From: Microcoleus asticus IPMA8
GTDB lineage: Bacteria > Cyanobacteriota > Cyanobacteriia > Cyanobacteriales > Microcoleaceae
Assembly: GCF_013179805.1 (NCBI RefSeq)
Contig: NZ_SRRZ01000183.1
Coordinates: 1-10,322 of the forward strand
Direction of reading: 5' to 3'
Length of the DNA: 10,322 nt
Each line of letters opens with the position of its first letter. Position 1 is the first letter of the stretch. Position numbers and translations under genes: made by a program. The notes under the pieces were generated by a model. It did no database searches, was not told the origin of the DNA, and saw only the letters and a program-made list of their open reading frames with translations. Of the stretch, positions 1-6,475 are shown one piece after another.

Positions 1-44
1 ACTCGTAATAAGCGTCACTTTTATCAACGTGGTCTCAGAGCTGC

Positions 45-64
45 AACCTTGCTCCGGCAAGGTT
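45..64. repeat. perfect 8-bp stem-loop
   Basis: AACCTTGC (45-52) and GCAAGGTT (57-64) are exact reverse complements around the four-base loop TCCG. It lies beyond the 3' end of bciB. No T-run follows on either strand, so it is not a standard intrinsic terminator. It may be a dispersed cyanobacterial hairpin repeat or a 3'-end stabiliser. Confidence 0.6.
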
Positions 65-119
65 CCTAGCTATATTTGTCACCCCCCCAGCAATTGCATT
101 TGTTTTCTATCTTTGTGTA

Positions 120-183
120 GCAGGGTGCGTCACTTAGCGTTATTTTTTCAATAATCCAACAGCTTTTGACTGACGCACCCTAC
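120..183. repeat. MITE-like inverted repeat, 13-bp termini
   Basis: The left arm GCAGGGTGCGTCA (120-132) and right arm TGACGCACCCTAC (171-183) pair at 12 of 13 positions around a 38-base AT-rich centre. The right arm ends five bases past the bciB stop. Non-coding elements of this size with GGGTGCGTCA-type ends are, from general knowledge, frequent in cyanobacterial genomes. A related GGTGCGCA/TGCGCACC palindrome occurs at 2814-2830. It could be a miniature transposable-element relic that now serves as the 3' hairpin of bciB. No clear target-site duplication is visible. Confidence 0.55.
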
Positions 184-187
184 AAGT

Positions 188-1390
188 TTACACATCTGGT
201 AACTTATACTGCCCCACAATCCGTTTAGCATATTCCGGCACATGAGCCTCTAATTTCTCAGGGTAATTGCGCTTCACGTACAGATAATTGCGAGTGAAAT
301 GAGAATCAATTGAAAACCGAGCATATTCCAAACCCTTTGGCCCAATTCTCTCAATAAAAACTCCCATTAACTTCGCCGCCCACATTGGCAAAGTCACCCC
401 TTTTTCATAAGCCGGAATACTTTGCTGAACCGCTTCTTTTCTGTTTCCCTGAGACATCACGGGCTGAGTATTTAGCTGATCCGTTACCAAATCTAACATC
501 TCTTGCCCGGTGTCATTTCGCACCACAATCCACTGCCAACCAAAAGGTGCTCCCATGTAGCCCACAACTAAATCTGCTAAAGAATTGACATAATCAAAAC
601 AGCTCAAACAAGAAGGAGCAAAAACATCTTTCAATTCCTTAGTATTCAGCCCGAAAAACGGCACTTTTTCTTCCGAACCATCTTCGTGTTTGAAGTGAAC
701 GTTAAAGTCTTGCATAAACTCATAAGATACAACTGTTTGGGGAGAACGGCTAGTCGTATCTAGGAATTTCTGCAAGCCCGCGCGGCTGACATTATCGACA
801 CAGGGAGTTCCCAAAACGTAGAGCTTTTCTAAACCGAGTTTTTTCTCGACTGTTCGCAAAGCTTGAATTTGACAGCCGACGCCAATTACTAACAGTCGCT
901 TCATCCCAGATTTTTCGATTTGTTCCAATACTGAAAGGTTGGGAGATAGAGTTGGTTTGTTGACTTTGGCTGCGAGAATTTCCTCGCGATTCCTAGCAAT
1001 AATCGGCATCGGTTGAAAACGGTCTTCTTTGGTATTCTGGACGCAAACAACGCCTTCTACAATTCCTTTTTCGAGCATTTCAATCGCAATTGTGCTGACG
1101 ATCCCCGTCCACTGAGCGCCCTCGATCGGCTCTTTTTTCCGAGCCGCCATCATATTTTGACTGACTCCGAAATACCAATCGTCGGGGTTGTCGAGATTGC
1201 GCGATCGCCCGTGAATCTCTGCTTCTAATTCTGCGATATGCTGTGTTAAGAAAGCACAAGATTCCTTGACATAATGGATGTAATATGTATCGCACAAACC
1301 GCACTCGCTGCAAAGTTCTTTAGCGGGCCGGCGGCTACCCGGTTTCAGGGCTTTGGATTTTTGGTGTTTACTAGAATCTGTTGCGGTCAT
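188..1390 (-). CDS. bciB: divinyl (proto)chlorophyllide 8-vinyl reductase, ferredoxin type (BciB)
   Basis: This 400-residue protein belongs to the FrhB / coenzyme F420 hydrogenase beta-subunit family. The branch is cyanobacterial BciB (Slr1923 in Synechocystis), which is related to plant 7-hydroxymethyl chlorophyll a reductase. BciB reduces the 8-vinyl group of divinyl chlorophyll precursors using reduced ferredoxin, Fe-S clusters and a flavin, giving monovinyl chlorophyll. The sequence shows a Cys cluster C27-x2-C30-x2-C33 with C45 nearby, and further cysteines at C173 (VGVGCQ), C197 (GTPCVDN), C261 and C264 (CLSC). These fit Fe-S ligation. The first ~22 residues are basic and low in complexity. 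The chosen start is the only Met before the Cys cluster. The gene stands alone, diverging from the gene at 1711. The related plant reductase is the main alternative, but the cyanobacterial context favours BciB. Confidence 0.88.
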   Translation of the reverse strand: MTATDSSKHQKSKALKPGSRRPAKELCSECGLCDTYYIHYVKESCAFLTQHIAELEAEIHGRSRNLDNPDDWYFGVSQNMMAARKKEPIEGAQWTGIVSTIAIEMLEKGIVEGVVCVQNTKEDRFQPMPIIARNREEILAAKVNKPTLSPNLSVLEQIEKSGMKRLLVIGVGCQIQALRTVEKKLGLEKLYVLGTPCVDNVSRAGLQKFLDTTSRSPQTVVSYEFMQDFNVHFKHEDGSEEKVPFFGLNTKELKDVFAPSCLSCFDYVNSLADLVVGYMGAPFGWQWIVVRNDTGQEMLDLVTDQLNTQPVMSQGNRKEAVQQSIPAYEKGVTLPMWAAKLMGVFIERIGPKGLEYARFSIDSHFTRNYLYVKRNYPEKLEAHVPEYAKRIVGQYKLPDV

Positions 1391-1710
1391 CTAAATTACT
1401 TATTTTATGCAGATATGGCTTTTGTTAGGATATCACAGCAATTCTGGTTATTAAGTAGTCGCTCTAATTAAACGTAAAACTTTGTTGGCTATTCAGAAAT
1501 CCGTCCGGGCGGTATCTCTTGGAACTCCCCTACAGAAACCGGGTTTCTAGGTCTTAGATCTTTGGGGACGAATATCCTTATTTTTTTAGTGCCTCTTAGC
1601 TCGGATTTTGCTTGCGTAGGAGCGAATTCTATTCACCCGGGATTATTAGTATAGAATCCGGATCTAGCGGGCGATCGCGCGAATACATTGCCAAATAAAG
1701 CTATAAAAAA
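1391..1710. other. divergent intergenic region (bciB / 1711 gene)
   Basis: These 320 bases separate two divergent starts, so both promoters should lie here. I see no convincing -35/-10 pair for either gene. The region holds the palindrome at 1534-1548, an inverted repeat ATTCTAT (1626-1632) / ATAGAAT (1651-1657) that could be an operator or cruciform, and one HIP1 octamer (1671-1678). No further coding sequence is supported. Confidence 0.5.
1534..1548. repeat. 15-bp palindrome AGAAACCGGGTTTCT
   Basis: AGAAACC and GGTTTCT are exact reverse complements around a single G. From memory, this motif recurs in Oscillatoria/Microcoleus-type intergenic DNA. It occurs once in the window, so repetition cannot be shown here. 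Confidence 0.5.
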
Positions 1711-2271
1711 ATGGTAAAAATGTTTGTGATAACAGCCATAGCTGGCATTACGATGAATCTCGCAATTTCGAGCTTAGGATTTGCTGCTTTAGTTCGCCCT
1801 GTTCTCGCTATGAATCAAACTGTTGCGACTCTAGAAAGAATGCTCAGCGCGACACAAAAGCCGGCGGCGCTGAACTATTCGCGCCTGGGGATTGGCGGCG
1901 TTCGGTTGGGGATGCCTGTAGAAGAGGCAAAACGTAAGCTGGGAAAACCGCAGCGGGACGAAACTAAACCCGCTGGGTCTGCCATCGGTGGCAAGATTCG
2001 CACGCTAACCTACTCAGGATTGACGATAGCAGCATGGGAGGGCAAAGTTTATTTAATTTCTACTACCAATCCCAAGTTTCTGACAATGGATGGTGTGAAG
2101 GTAGGAGATAACAGCCAAAAAGTTGTTAAAGCTTACGGTTACGGGTCGCAATCTGTGCAGGGTGGATTGACTCGGTTGATTTACAGCAATGACCAAAAGG
2201 CTTCTAATTTGATTTGGGAACTTAAGGGCGATCGCGTGCAAAAAATTATTGTGAACACGCAGCTAAACTGA
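1711..2271 (+). CDS. exported or membrane-anchored protein with duplicated domain, unknown function
   Basis: I do not recognise a named family for this 186-residue protein. Residues 5-33 form a hydrophobic stretch that could be a signal peptide (possible cleavage after VLA, residue 33) or an anchor. The rest appears to be two copies of one module. Copy 1 is about 60-119: GVRLGM..EEAKRKLGKP, then strand-rich TLTYSGLTIAAWEGKVYLISTT. Copy 2 is about 128-183: GVKVGDNSQKVVKAYG, then TRLIYSN...LIWELKGDRVQKIIVNT. A G-(I/V)-x-(L/V)-G motif, a short helix and a beta hairpin resemble the BamE/SmpA-like fold in cell-envelope lipoproteins. That likeness is inferred, and no lipobox cysteine is present. 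No Shine-Dalgarno is seen before ATG 1711, and the ATG at residue 4 is a near-equal start. A hairpin with T-rich DNA follows at 2316-2347. Confidence 0.7.
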   Translation: MVKMFVITAIAGITMNLAISSLGFAALVRPVLAMNQTVATLERMLSATQKPAALNYSRLGIGGVRLGMPVEEAKRKLGKPQRDETKPAGSAIGGKIRTLTYSGLTIAAWEGKVYLISTTNPKFLTMDGVKVGDNSQKVVKAYGYGSQSVQGGLTRLIYSNDQKASNLIWELKGDRVQKIIVNTQLN

Positions 2272-2315
2272 AATATTAAACCACAGTGCAAACATCTCGG
2301 TTTACAAGTTTGTAG

Positions 2316-2347
2316 TAAGGACTTTATTCCTTATTTATTAAGATTTT
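2316..2347 (+). terminator. weak hairpin and T-rich tract after the 1711 gene
   Basis: TAAGGA (2316-2321) pairs with TCCTTA (2328-2333) across CTTTAT, followed by TTTATTAAGATTTTT. It starts 45 bases past the stop, in the right place for a transcript end. The stem is only six AT-leaning pairs. The GTAGTAAGGACTTTA-type sequence also resembles a dispersed cyanobacterial repeat known to me, so a repeat that doubles as a terminator is possible. Confidence 0.35.
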
Positions 2348-2406
2348 TAGCCTTTCAGTGAGTTGACTGGAGGGCTTTTTCCTGATGTGCGATCGCCCGA
2401 GTCTCC

Positions 2407-2667
2407 TTAATCCTTTTCGTCATCATCCGACAACTTTTCCATTTCCTCAGCAACTAGCGTCTGAAAATCCTCTCCGCAAGGAACGTTCAGATGAATTGGA
2501 TCACTCAGGAACTCTGCTAGAATTTCAGCTTTTTGTAGAGCGCTCAAATCAAGTAACTGAAGCTGATGGATTAAAGTAATCACATTTTGACACTCAGTAC
2601 CCAATTCTTCAATTAACCTACTCAGCGTAGAATTAGTTACAGACATTGTCCGATCGCTAACTTGCAT
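2407..2667 (-). CDS. small acidic protein, unknown function
   Basis: This 86-residue protein belongs to no family I recognise. It looks mainly helical: residues about 14-57 are a leucine-rich amphipathic stretch (LSRLIEELGTECQNVITLIH...ALQKAEILAEFL), and the tail is strongly acidic (EEMEKLSDDDEKD). There is no signal peptide or membrane segment. The helical composition and absence of stops support a real gene, though not proof. The start could be Met1 (2667) or Met8 (2646), and neither has a clear Shine-Dalgarno. It lies convergent with the 1711 gene and downstream of crhR, beyond the crhR terminator, so it probably has its own promoter in 2668-2760. That stretch can fold (2691-2735). Confidence 0.6.
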   Translation of the reverse strand: MQVSDRTMSVTNSTLSRLIEELGTECQNVITLIHQLQLLDLSALQKAEILAEFLSDPIHLNVPCGEDFQTLVAEEMEKLSDDDEKD

Positions 2668-2690
2668 CTTTACTTATCCAATTCTCAGTC

Positions 2691-2735
2691 CGCTAGGAGT
2701 GGGCTTCCTTTGTTCGCGGTTTCAACCGCCTAGCG
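2691..2735. repeat. nested inverted repeat upstream of the 86-residue gene
   Basis: An outer stem CGCTAGG (2691-2697) / CCTAGCG (2729-2735) encloses an inner perfect hairpin GCGGTT (2716-2721) / AACCGC (2724-2729). The two stems share base 2729, so the junction would open by one pair. It could be part of the leader of the gene ending at 2407, or a dispersed repeat. Confidence 0.45.
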
Positions 2736-2760
2736 CTGTCGGATTTGGGATCGCACCCAT

Positions 2761-2799
2761 AAAAAAAAGTAGAGATGCGATCGCGATCGCATCTCTACT
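2761..2799 (-). terminator. strong intrinsic terminator of crhR: 32-bp perfect palindrome plus T-run
   Basis: Bases 2768-2799 form a perfect palindrome whose left half is AGTAGAGATGCGATCG. On the minus strand it is followed at once by a run of T (A-run 2761-2768 on the plus strand). This is 39 bases past the crhR stop. The centre contains two overlapping HIP1 octamers (2777-2784 and 2783-2790). On the plus strand the A-run precedes the stem and only TAAAATT follows, so termination should act mainly on crhR. Confidence 0.75.
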
Positions 2800-2813
2800 A
2801 AAATTCAAAATAA

Positions 2814-2830
2814 GGTGCGCACTGCGCACC
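2814..2830. repeat. GC-rich palindrome GGTGCGCA-C-TGCGCACC
   Basis: Eight exact pairs surround one central base, seven bases beyond the crhR stop. In the crhR transcript it makes a second, proximal hairpin before the terminator at 2761-2799. The loop would have to open some inner pairs. Its outer sequence resembles the arms at 120-183, which suggests a shared repeat family. Confidence 0.55.
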
Positions 2831-2837
2831 CTACCAA

Positions 2838-4322
2838 TTAGCTGTTCTGGGGAACAGGAGCACTCGGTGCTCCAGAAAAAGTCGGCGCTACAGAATTACT
2901 TGGCGCAGGAGTCTTAGCCCGTTTCTTGATCAAGATTGGCTTGACGCTGTTTTCTCCACCAATCGGGGGATCTTCTTGTTGAGCGTAATCAGCACCCATC
3001 CAAGCAGGACGGCTTTGATCGAAAGCCATTTGCAAAGCAGCAGCGGCGATCGCGTGGGAGTCGTACTCCTCGGATAACTGAGATACTAGAGGCAAGAAAG
3101 ATGCCATCCGTTCGCCAGCCAAAGCTTCGCGAACTTTACCCTGCATCTTTTCCAACTGACGAGCTTCAATTTGCGCCCGTGTCGGAATGTTTCGCACCGT
3201 CAAGCTCGATCGCACGTGGCGTTCAATCAAGCGCAGTTTGCGGCGATCGACCGGTTGAATCAGCGTAATCGCCGTTCCTTCCCGACCAGCCCGGCCCGTG
3301 CGTCCGATCCGGTGAACGTAGCTTTCCACACTGTCGGGCAAATCGTAGTTAATCACGTGAGTCAAGTGATCCACGTCCAAACCCCGCGCCGCAATATCAG
3401 TCGCCACTACCCAGCGGACTTGACATTGGCGGAACCGCGACAGCAAGCGTTCCCGCTGTGCCTGATTCAAATTACCGTGATACTCGTCAACGCTGTGACC
3501 TGCTGCTTGCAGTTGGCTGGTGAGTTCCGCCGCCGACTGCCGCGTCCGCACAAAAATCAGTGCAGATTCCGGGTCTTCCATTTCTAGGATTGGCTGTAGA
3601 GCCCTTGCCTTCGACCAGCCGCGGGGAATCATGTACACGCCTTGGCTGATGCGCTTCGGCGTTGCTTTTGGCTGTTCTACGGTGACGTTAACAGGGTTGC
3701 GCAAATGGCGCGACACCAATTTCCGAATGGAAGCTTCCATCGTCGCCGAGAAAAATGCCGTTTGACGTTCTTTTGGTGCAGCATCCAAGATTTTTTCCAC
3801 ATCTTGGATAAAGCCCATGCTGAGCATTTCGTCAGCTTCATCCAAAACTAGCCATTTTACCTTGTCTAGTTTCAGGCTGCCGCGGCTCAGCATATCCAAT
3901 ATGCGTCCGGGTGTACCGACAACTACGTGAACGCCGCGCTTCAAACGCTGCATTTGACGATCGATCGATTGACCGCCGTACACCGTCAGAACTTGCAGAG
4001 AGCGACCCACTTTTACCGGGCCGTCGCTGCTAATGCCGCTCAAATCGCGGATGGCTTCAGTTACTTGCATCGCCAATTCGCGAGTCGGCGTCAGCACCAG
4101 TGCTTGCACCGCAGTTACATCTAAATCAATCCGCTCCAAGATGGGCAACGAGAATGCTGCCGTTTTGCCTGTCCCTGTTTGGGCTTGACCCACAACGTCG
4201 CGACCTGCTAACAGGTGCGGAATTGCTTGTACTTGGATGGGAGTAGGTTCTGTAAAGCCTAGTGTTTCCAGATGGAGAACGAGTTCTTCCGAAAGACCTA
4301 AGCCTTCAAACAATAAATTCAT
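2838..4322 (-). CDS. crhR: DEAD-box RNA helicase, CrhR type
   Basis: An ATP-dependent RNA helicase of 494 residues carrying every core motif: Q motif (GFTEPTPIQ, 22-30), Walker A AQTGTGKT (47-54), PTRELA (79-84), GG (116-117), TPGR (137-140), DEAD (161-164), SAT (192-194), VATDIAARGLD (306-316) and HRIGRTGR (337-344). The stretches RGWSKARALQPILEMEDPES (234-253), SVDEYHGNLNQ and GERMASFLPLV (403-413) are characteristic of cyanobacterial CrhR (Slr0083). CrhR is a redox- and cold-responsive helicase that unwinds and anneals RNA. The tail after about 455 is Pro/Ser/Ala-rich and probably disordered, whereas the Synechocystis tail as I recall it is Gly/Arg-rich. The start has a good Shine-Dalgarno, AGGAG (4328-4332), five bases away. 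Gene order rimO then crhR matches Synechocystis, where the two are co-transcribed, processed and autoregulated. Here a 773-base spacer separates them. A double hairpin with T-run ends the gene. Confidence 0.93.
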   Translation of the reverse strand: MNLLFEGLGLSEELVLHLETLGFTEPTPIQVQAIPHLLAGRDVVGQAQTGTGKTAAFSLPILERIDLDVTAVQALVLTPTRELAMQVTEAIRDLSGISSDGPVKVGRSLQVLTVYGGQSIDRQMQRLKRGVHVVVGTPGRILDMLSRGSLKLDKVKWLVLDEADEMLSMGFIQDVEKILDAAPKERQTAFFSATMEASIRKLVSRHLRNPVNVTVEQPKATPKRISQGVYMIPRGWSKARALQPILEMEDPESALIFVRTRQSAAELTSQLQAAGHSVDEYHGNLNQAQRERLLSRFRQCQVRWVVATDIAARGLDVDHLTHVINYDLPDSVESYVHRIGRTGRAGREGTAITLIQPVDRRKLRLIERHVRSSLTVRNIPTRAQIEARQLEKMQGKVREALAGERMASFLPLVSQLSEEYDSHAIAAAALQMAFDQSRPAWMGADYAQQEDPPIGGENSVKPILIKKRAKTPAPSNSVAPTFSGAPSAPVPQNS

Positions 4323-4327
4323 TAATG

Positions 4328-4435
4328 CTCCTAATAACGAGTCTTAGCCTTCTAAGTTGCCCAACTCGGATGCGGATTTCTGCTCTAGGGCAGGAACTCA
4401 TAAGAGTTCTTTATGGTGCTGCGCCTGCGCGCACC
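4328..4435 (-). promoter_or_regulatory. structured 5' leader of crhR with Shine-Dalgarno
   Basis: Just upstream of the crhR start the RNA can form consecutive stems. They are GGTGC/GCACC (4415-4419 / 4431-4435), the perfect hairpin GAACTC-loop-GAGTTC (4394-4399 / 4404-4409), and an element with outer stem 4338-4342 / 4364-4368 enclosing hairpin 4343-4347 / 4352-4356. AGGAG (4328-4332) lies five bases from the last stem, so folding could affect ribosome access. CTCTAGGGCA at 4383-4392 recurs at 4614-4623. Autoregulation is known for crhR in Synechocystis; that these stems take part is inferred. Confidence 0.5.
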
Positions 4436-5095
4436 TTCTTAAATAGCAATCGAGTATAGGGCAGCTCCGTCGATGGTGACTAAATTTACCAATTCGACAG
4501 CCGTCTTTGATTTTGTGACATCACCGATACCAACCGCCAGGGGTCGGGTTATAGGCTTCCAACATTCTTAAAATAGGACATTGGACTTCCTTTGAGGTAC
4601 TTGCAAGCTTTCCCTCTAGGGCATTTTATAGTGAGGATCATGACCAGCCCCACTTAACTACATAGTAGTAACAGGTTGTTTGGTTCAGGCGCTATCCCGC
4701 AATCCGTCGCCTGCGGGATTGAGCAGGGGATGGGGCGACCGTTACCGCCTATCCATCTCAACACTCTTTCGGGATACCGTTGTGGTGTATGGCGGACGGC
4801 GAAGCAATCTCAAATTATCCCCGCTTATTTCTGGCTTGTTATCATCATAACTCTTTACATTCAGAAACAAAACATTAAATTCGTTAAAATTTGCCGATGT
4901 TCTGTAGAGATTACCGCACCCCGACGGGGAGCGTCGATTGCCAGAGAGGCTACTAAAGGTTTATAACCCCTTTGCTAGATATCTTTGCACAATATTGTAC
5001 AAACCGTTACTTTTGCTGCACAATCCGCTAATCATTTTTGGCTGGTGTCCGGTTTTTGTTCGCCACACCGCCGATCGGGACAGTTCCAGCAACAC
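4436..5095. other. structured rimO-crhR spacer, no gene recognised
   Basis: No convincing coding sequence is present. An open frame at 4676-4966 lacks domain-like sequence. Visible structure is the perfect stem ATCCCGCA (4694-4701) / TGCGGGAT (4712-4719), and a long bulged stem CCGT..CCGCC (4739-4749) / GGCGGACGG (4791-4799) with inner TATCC/GGATA (4750-4754 / 4772-4776). There is also an AT-rich, weakly structured stretch (about 4855-4893), a dyad at 4984-5003, and GGTGT/ACACC (5044-5048 / 5065-5069) after the rimO stop. A minus-strand TATAAAAT (4623-4630) could be a -10, but no good -35 precedes it. The AT-rich stretch would suit an RNase E site in a rimO-crhR transcript (inferred). Confidence 0.5.
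4984..5024. promoter_or_regulatory. operator-like dyad with a third half-site
   Basis: TTTGCACAATATTGTACAAA (4984-5003) is palindromic except for one base pair. Its half-site TGCACAAT (4986-4993) recurs exactly at 5017-5024, 31 bp or about three helical turns away. This pattern suits a dimeric regulator with an auxiliary site. No promoter or gene start is obvious beside it, and the regulator is unknown. Confidence 0.35.
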
Positions 5096-6406
5096 TTACA
5101 CTTGACCGTAGAGGTCGTAGACATCTGCACCAGTAATTTTCACAGATACGATCGAACCCAGCCGCGCTTCTCCTGTCACATAGACGAGTCCATCTACTTC
5201 TGGGGAGAATCGGGCGGATCTACCAATCAACTCGCCTGTCTCTGGTTGTTCTTGTTCTATCAGGACATCAACTACCTGACCGACAGACTCTTGATTCTTT
5301 TTCAATGATATAGGTTGTTGTGCCGCCATTACCGAATTGCGCCGCATTTCCATTATTTCTGCAGGTATTTGCTGGGGCAAGCTGAAGGCTGGGGTTCCTT
5401 CTTCTGGCGAAAATACGAAAACTCCTACGTGATCGAATTCGTGGCGCTTGACAAATTCCAGCAAGTGTGCTGCGTGTTCGTCTGTTTCGCCCGGGAAGCC
5501 GACAATAAAAGTTGTCCGCATCACGGCGCCGGGAATTGCTGCTTTGAGCCGATCGACTATAGCATCATTGATCCCGGCTTGAAAAGGTCGATTCATCGCC
5601 CGCAGAATTTCGGGATGGGAATGTTGCAGGGGTAAATCCAAATACGGCAAAACGTTGGGTGTTTCCCGGATGGCTGCGACAACTTGCGGAGTCAAACCTG
5701 TAGGATAGGCGTAGTGCATCCGAATCCAAGGCACATCTACTTTACCCAAAGCGCGAAGCAGTTCGGCTAGTTTTGGTTCGCCATAAATATCTTTGCCGTA
5801 GTTGGTGGTAATTTGAGAAATTAAAATAATTTCCTTTACCCCTTCCGATGCCAATTGCTGAGCTTCCGCGACGATAGATTCGACCGTCCGCGACCTTTGA
5901 TTTCCGCGCAAGTGCGGGATAATGCAAAATGCACAGCGGTAGTCGCAGCCTTCTGCTATGCGCAGATACGCGACACCTTCCGATGTTGTGCGGTAGCGGG
6001 GAGTAGTTTCGTCAGCGATATAAGTAGGTTCTGAGGAGACGAGGGAAACTCGATCGCCCTTTTCGACCTGCTGCATGACATTGACGATTTTATGATAGTC
6101 GCCAGTGCCGACAATTGCGACTGCTTCCGGCAATTCGTCCAGCAATTCCTGCTGAAAATGCTGTGCCATGCAGCCGGTGATGACTACTTTTTTATTAGCT
6201 TCTGCCAATTCTACCAAGGTGCGGACCGACTCTTCTCGCGCAGCTTGGATAAAACTACAAGTATTGACTACAACATAATCAGCTAATTCTTCATTAGAAT
6301 CGACTTGATAGCCCGCTTGAGCCAGCAAGCCAATCATGTGTTCGGTATCGATGCGATTTTTTTCGCAGCCGAGGTGAGTAAATGCGATCGTTGGCTTCGT
6401 TGCCAT
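5096..6406 (-). CDS. rimO: ribosomal protein uS12 (Asp) methylthiotransferase RimO
   Basis: RimO is a cytoplasmic radical-SAM enzyme that adds a methylthio group to a conserved aspartate of ribosomal protein uS12. It has two [4Fe-4S] clusters. The 436-residue length is normal. The N-terminal UPF0004 domain carries the cluster cysteines C14 (LGCEKNRIDTE), C50 (VNTCSF) and C79 (ITGCMAQ). The radical-SAM motif is C154-x3-C158-x2-C161 (GCDYRCAFCIIPHLRG), with RSR at 171-173 as in RimO. The C-terminal ~65 residues fit a TRAM domain. LGCEKNRIDTE and the PHLRGNQRSR segment favour RimO over the tRNA enzyme MiaB. The ATG at 6404-6406 has no Shine-Dalgarno. A good promoter lies about 40 bases upstream, so rimO need not depend on ribH. 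crhR follows on the same strand. Confidence 0.93.
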   Translation of the reverse strand: MATKPTIAFTHLGCEKNRIDTEHMIGLLAQAGYQVDSNEELADYVVVNTCSFIQAAREESVRTLVELAEANKKVVITGCMAQHFQQELLDELPEAVAIVGTGDYHKIVNVMQQVEKGDRVSLVSSEPTYIADETTPRYRTTSEGVAYLRIAEGCDYRCAFCIIPHLRGNQRSRTVESIVAEAQQLASEGVKEIILISQITTNYGKDIYGEPKLAELLRALGKVDVPWIRMHYAYPTGLTPQVVAAIRETPNVLPYLDLPLQHSHPEILRAMNRPFQAGINDAIVDRLKAAIPGAVMRTTFIVGFPGETDEHAAHLLEFVKRHEFDHVGVFVFSPEEGTPAFSLPQQIPAEIMEMRRNSVMAAQQPISLKKNQESVGQVVDVLIEQEQPETGELIGRSARFSPEVDGLVYVTGEARLGSIVSVKITGADVYDLYGQV

Positions 6407-6422
6407 GCAGTAATAGTTAGTG

Positions 6423-6451
6423 TTGCGCTATTTCTAAGAACTTTTTATGAT
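6423..6451 (+). promoter_or_regulatory. candidate plus-strand promoter, divergent from rimO
   Basis: TTGCGC (6423-6428) and TATGAT (6446-6451) are spaced 17 bp, with four and five matches respectively to TTGACA and TATAAT. The -10 overlaps the rimO -10 on the other strand almost exactly. A start near 6458 would make an RNA ending at the terminator 6555-6592. Confidence 0.35.
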
Positions 6452-6475
6452 ATCACACTCATTTCCACTTGGCAA
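6447..6475 (-). promoter_or_regulatory. sigma70-type promoter of rimO
   Basis: On the minus strand TTGCCA (6470-6475) and TATCAT (6447-6452) are exactly 17 bp apart, and each matches the consensus at five of six bases. The predicted start near 6440 would leave a leader of about 35 bases. This is the best-matching promoter in the window. Confidence 0.55.

Noticed and set aside
4676..4966. 96-codon open frame on the plus strand in the rimO-crhR spacer
   Set aside because: It runs through both strong inverted repeats, has no recognisable domain and no ribosome binding site, and its composition looks random.
4997..5010. GTA-N8-TAC, the minimal NtcA consensus
   Set aside because: Only six bases are specified, so a few occurrences per 10 kb are expected by chance. 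No suitably spaced -10 or gene start follows. It also overlaps the dyad at 4984-5003.
4985..5308. 107-codon plus-strand frame overlapping the rimO 3' end
   Set aside because: It is a shadow of rimO, whose radical-SAM and cluster motifs on the minus strand are unambiguous.
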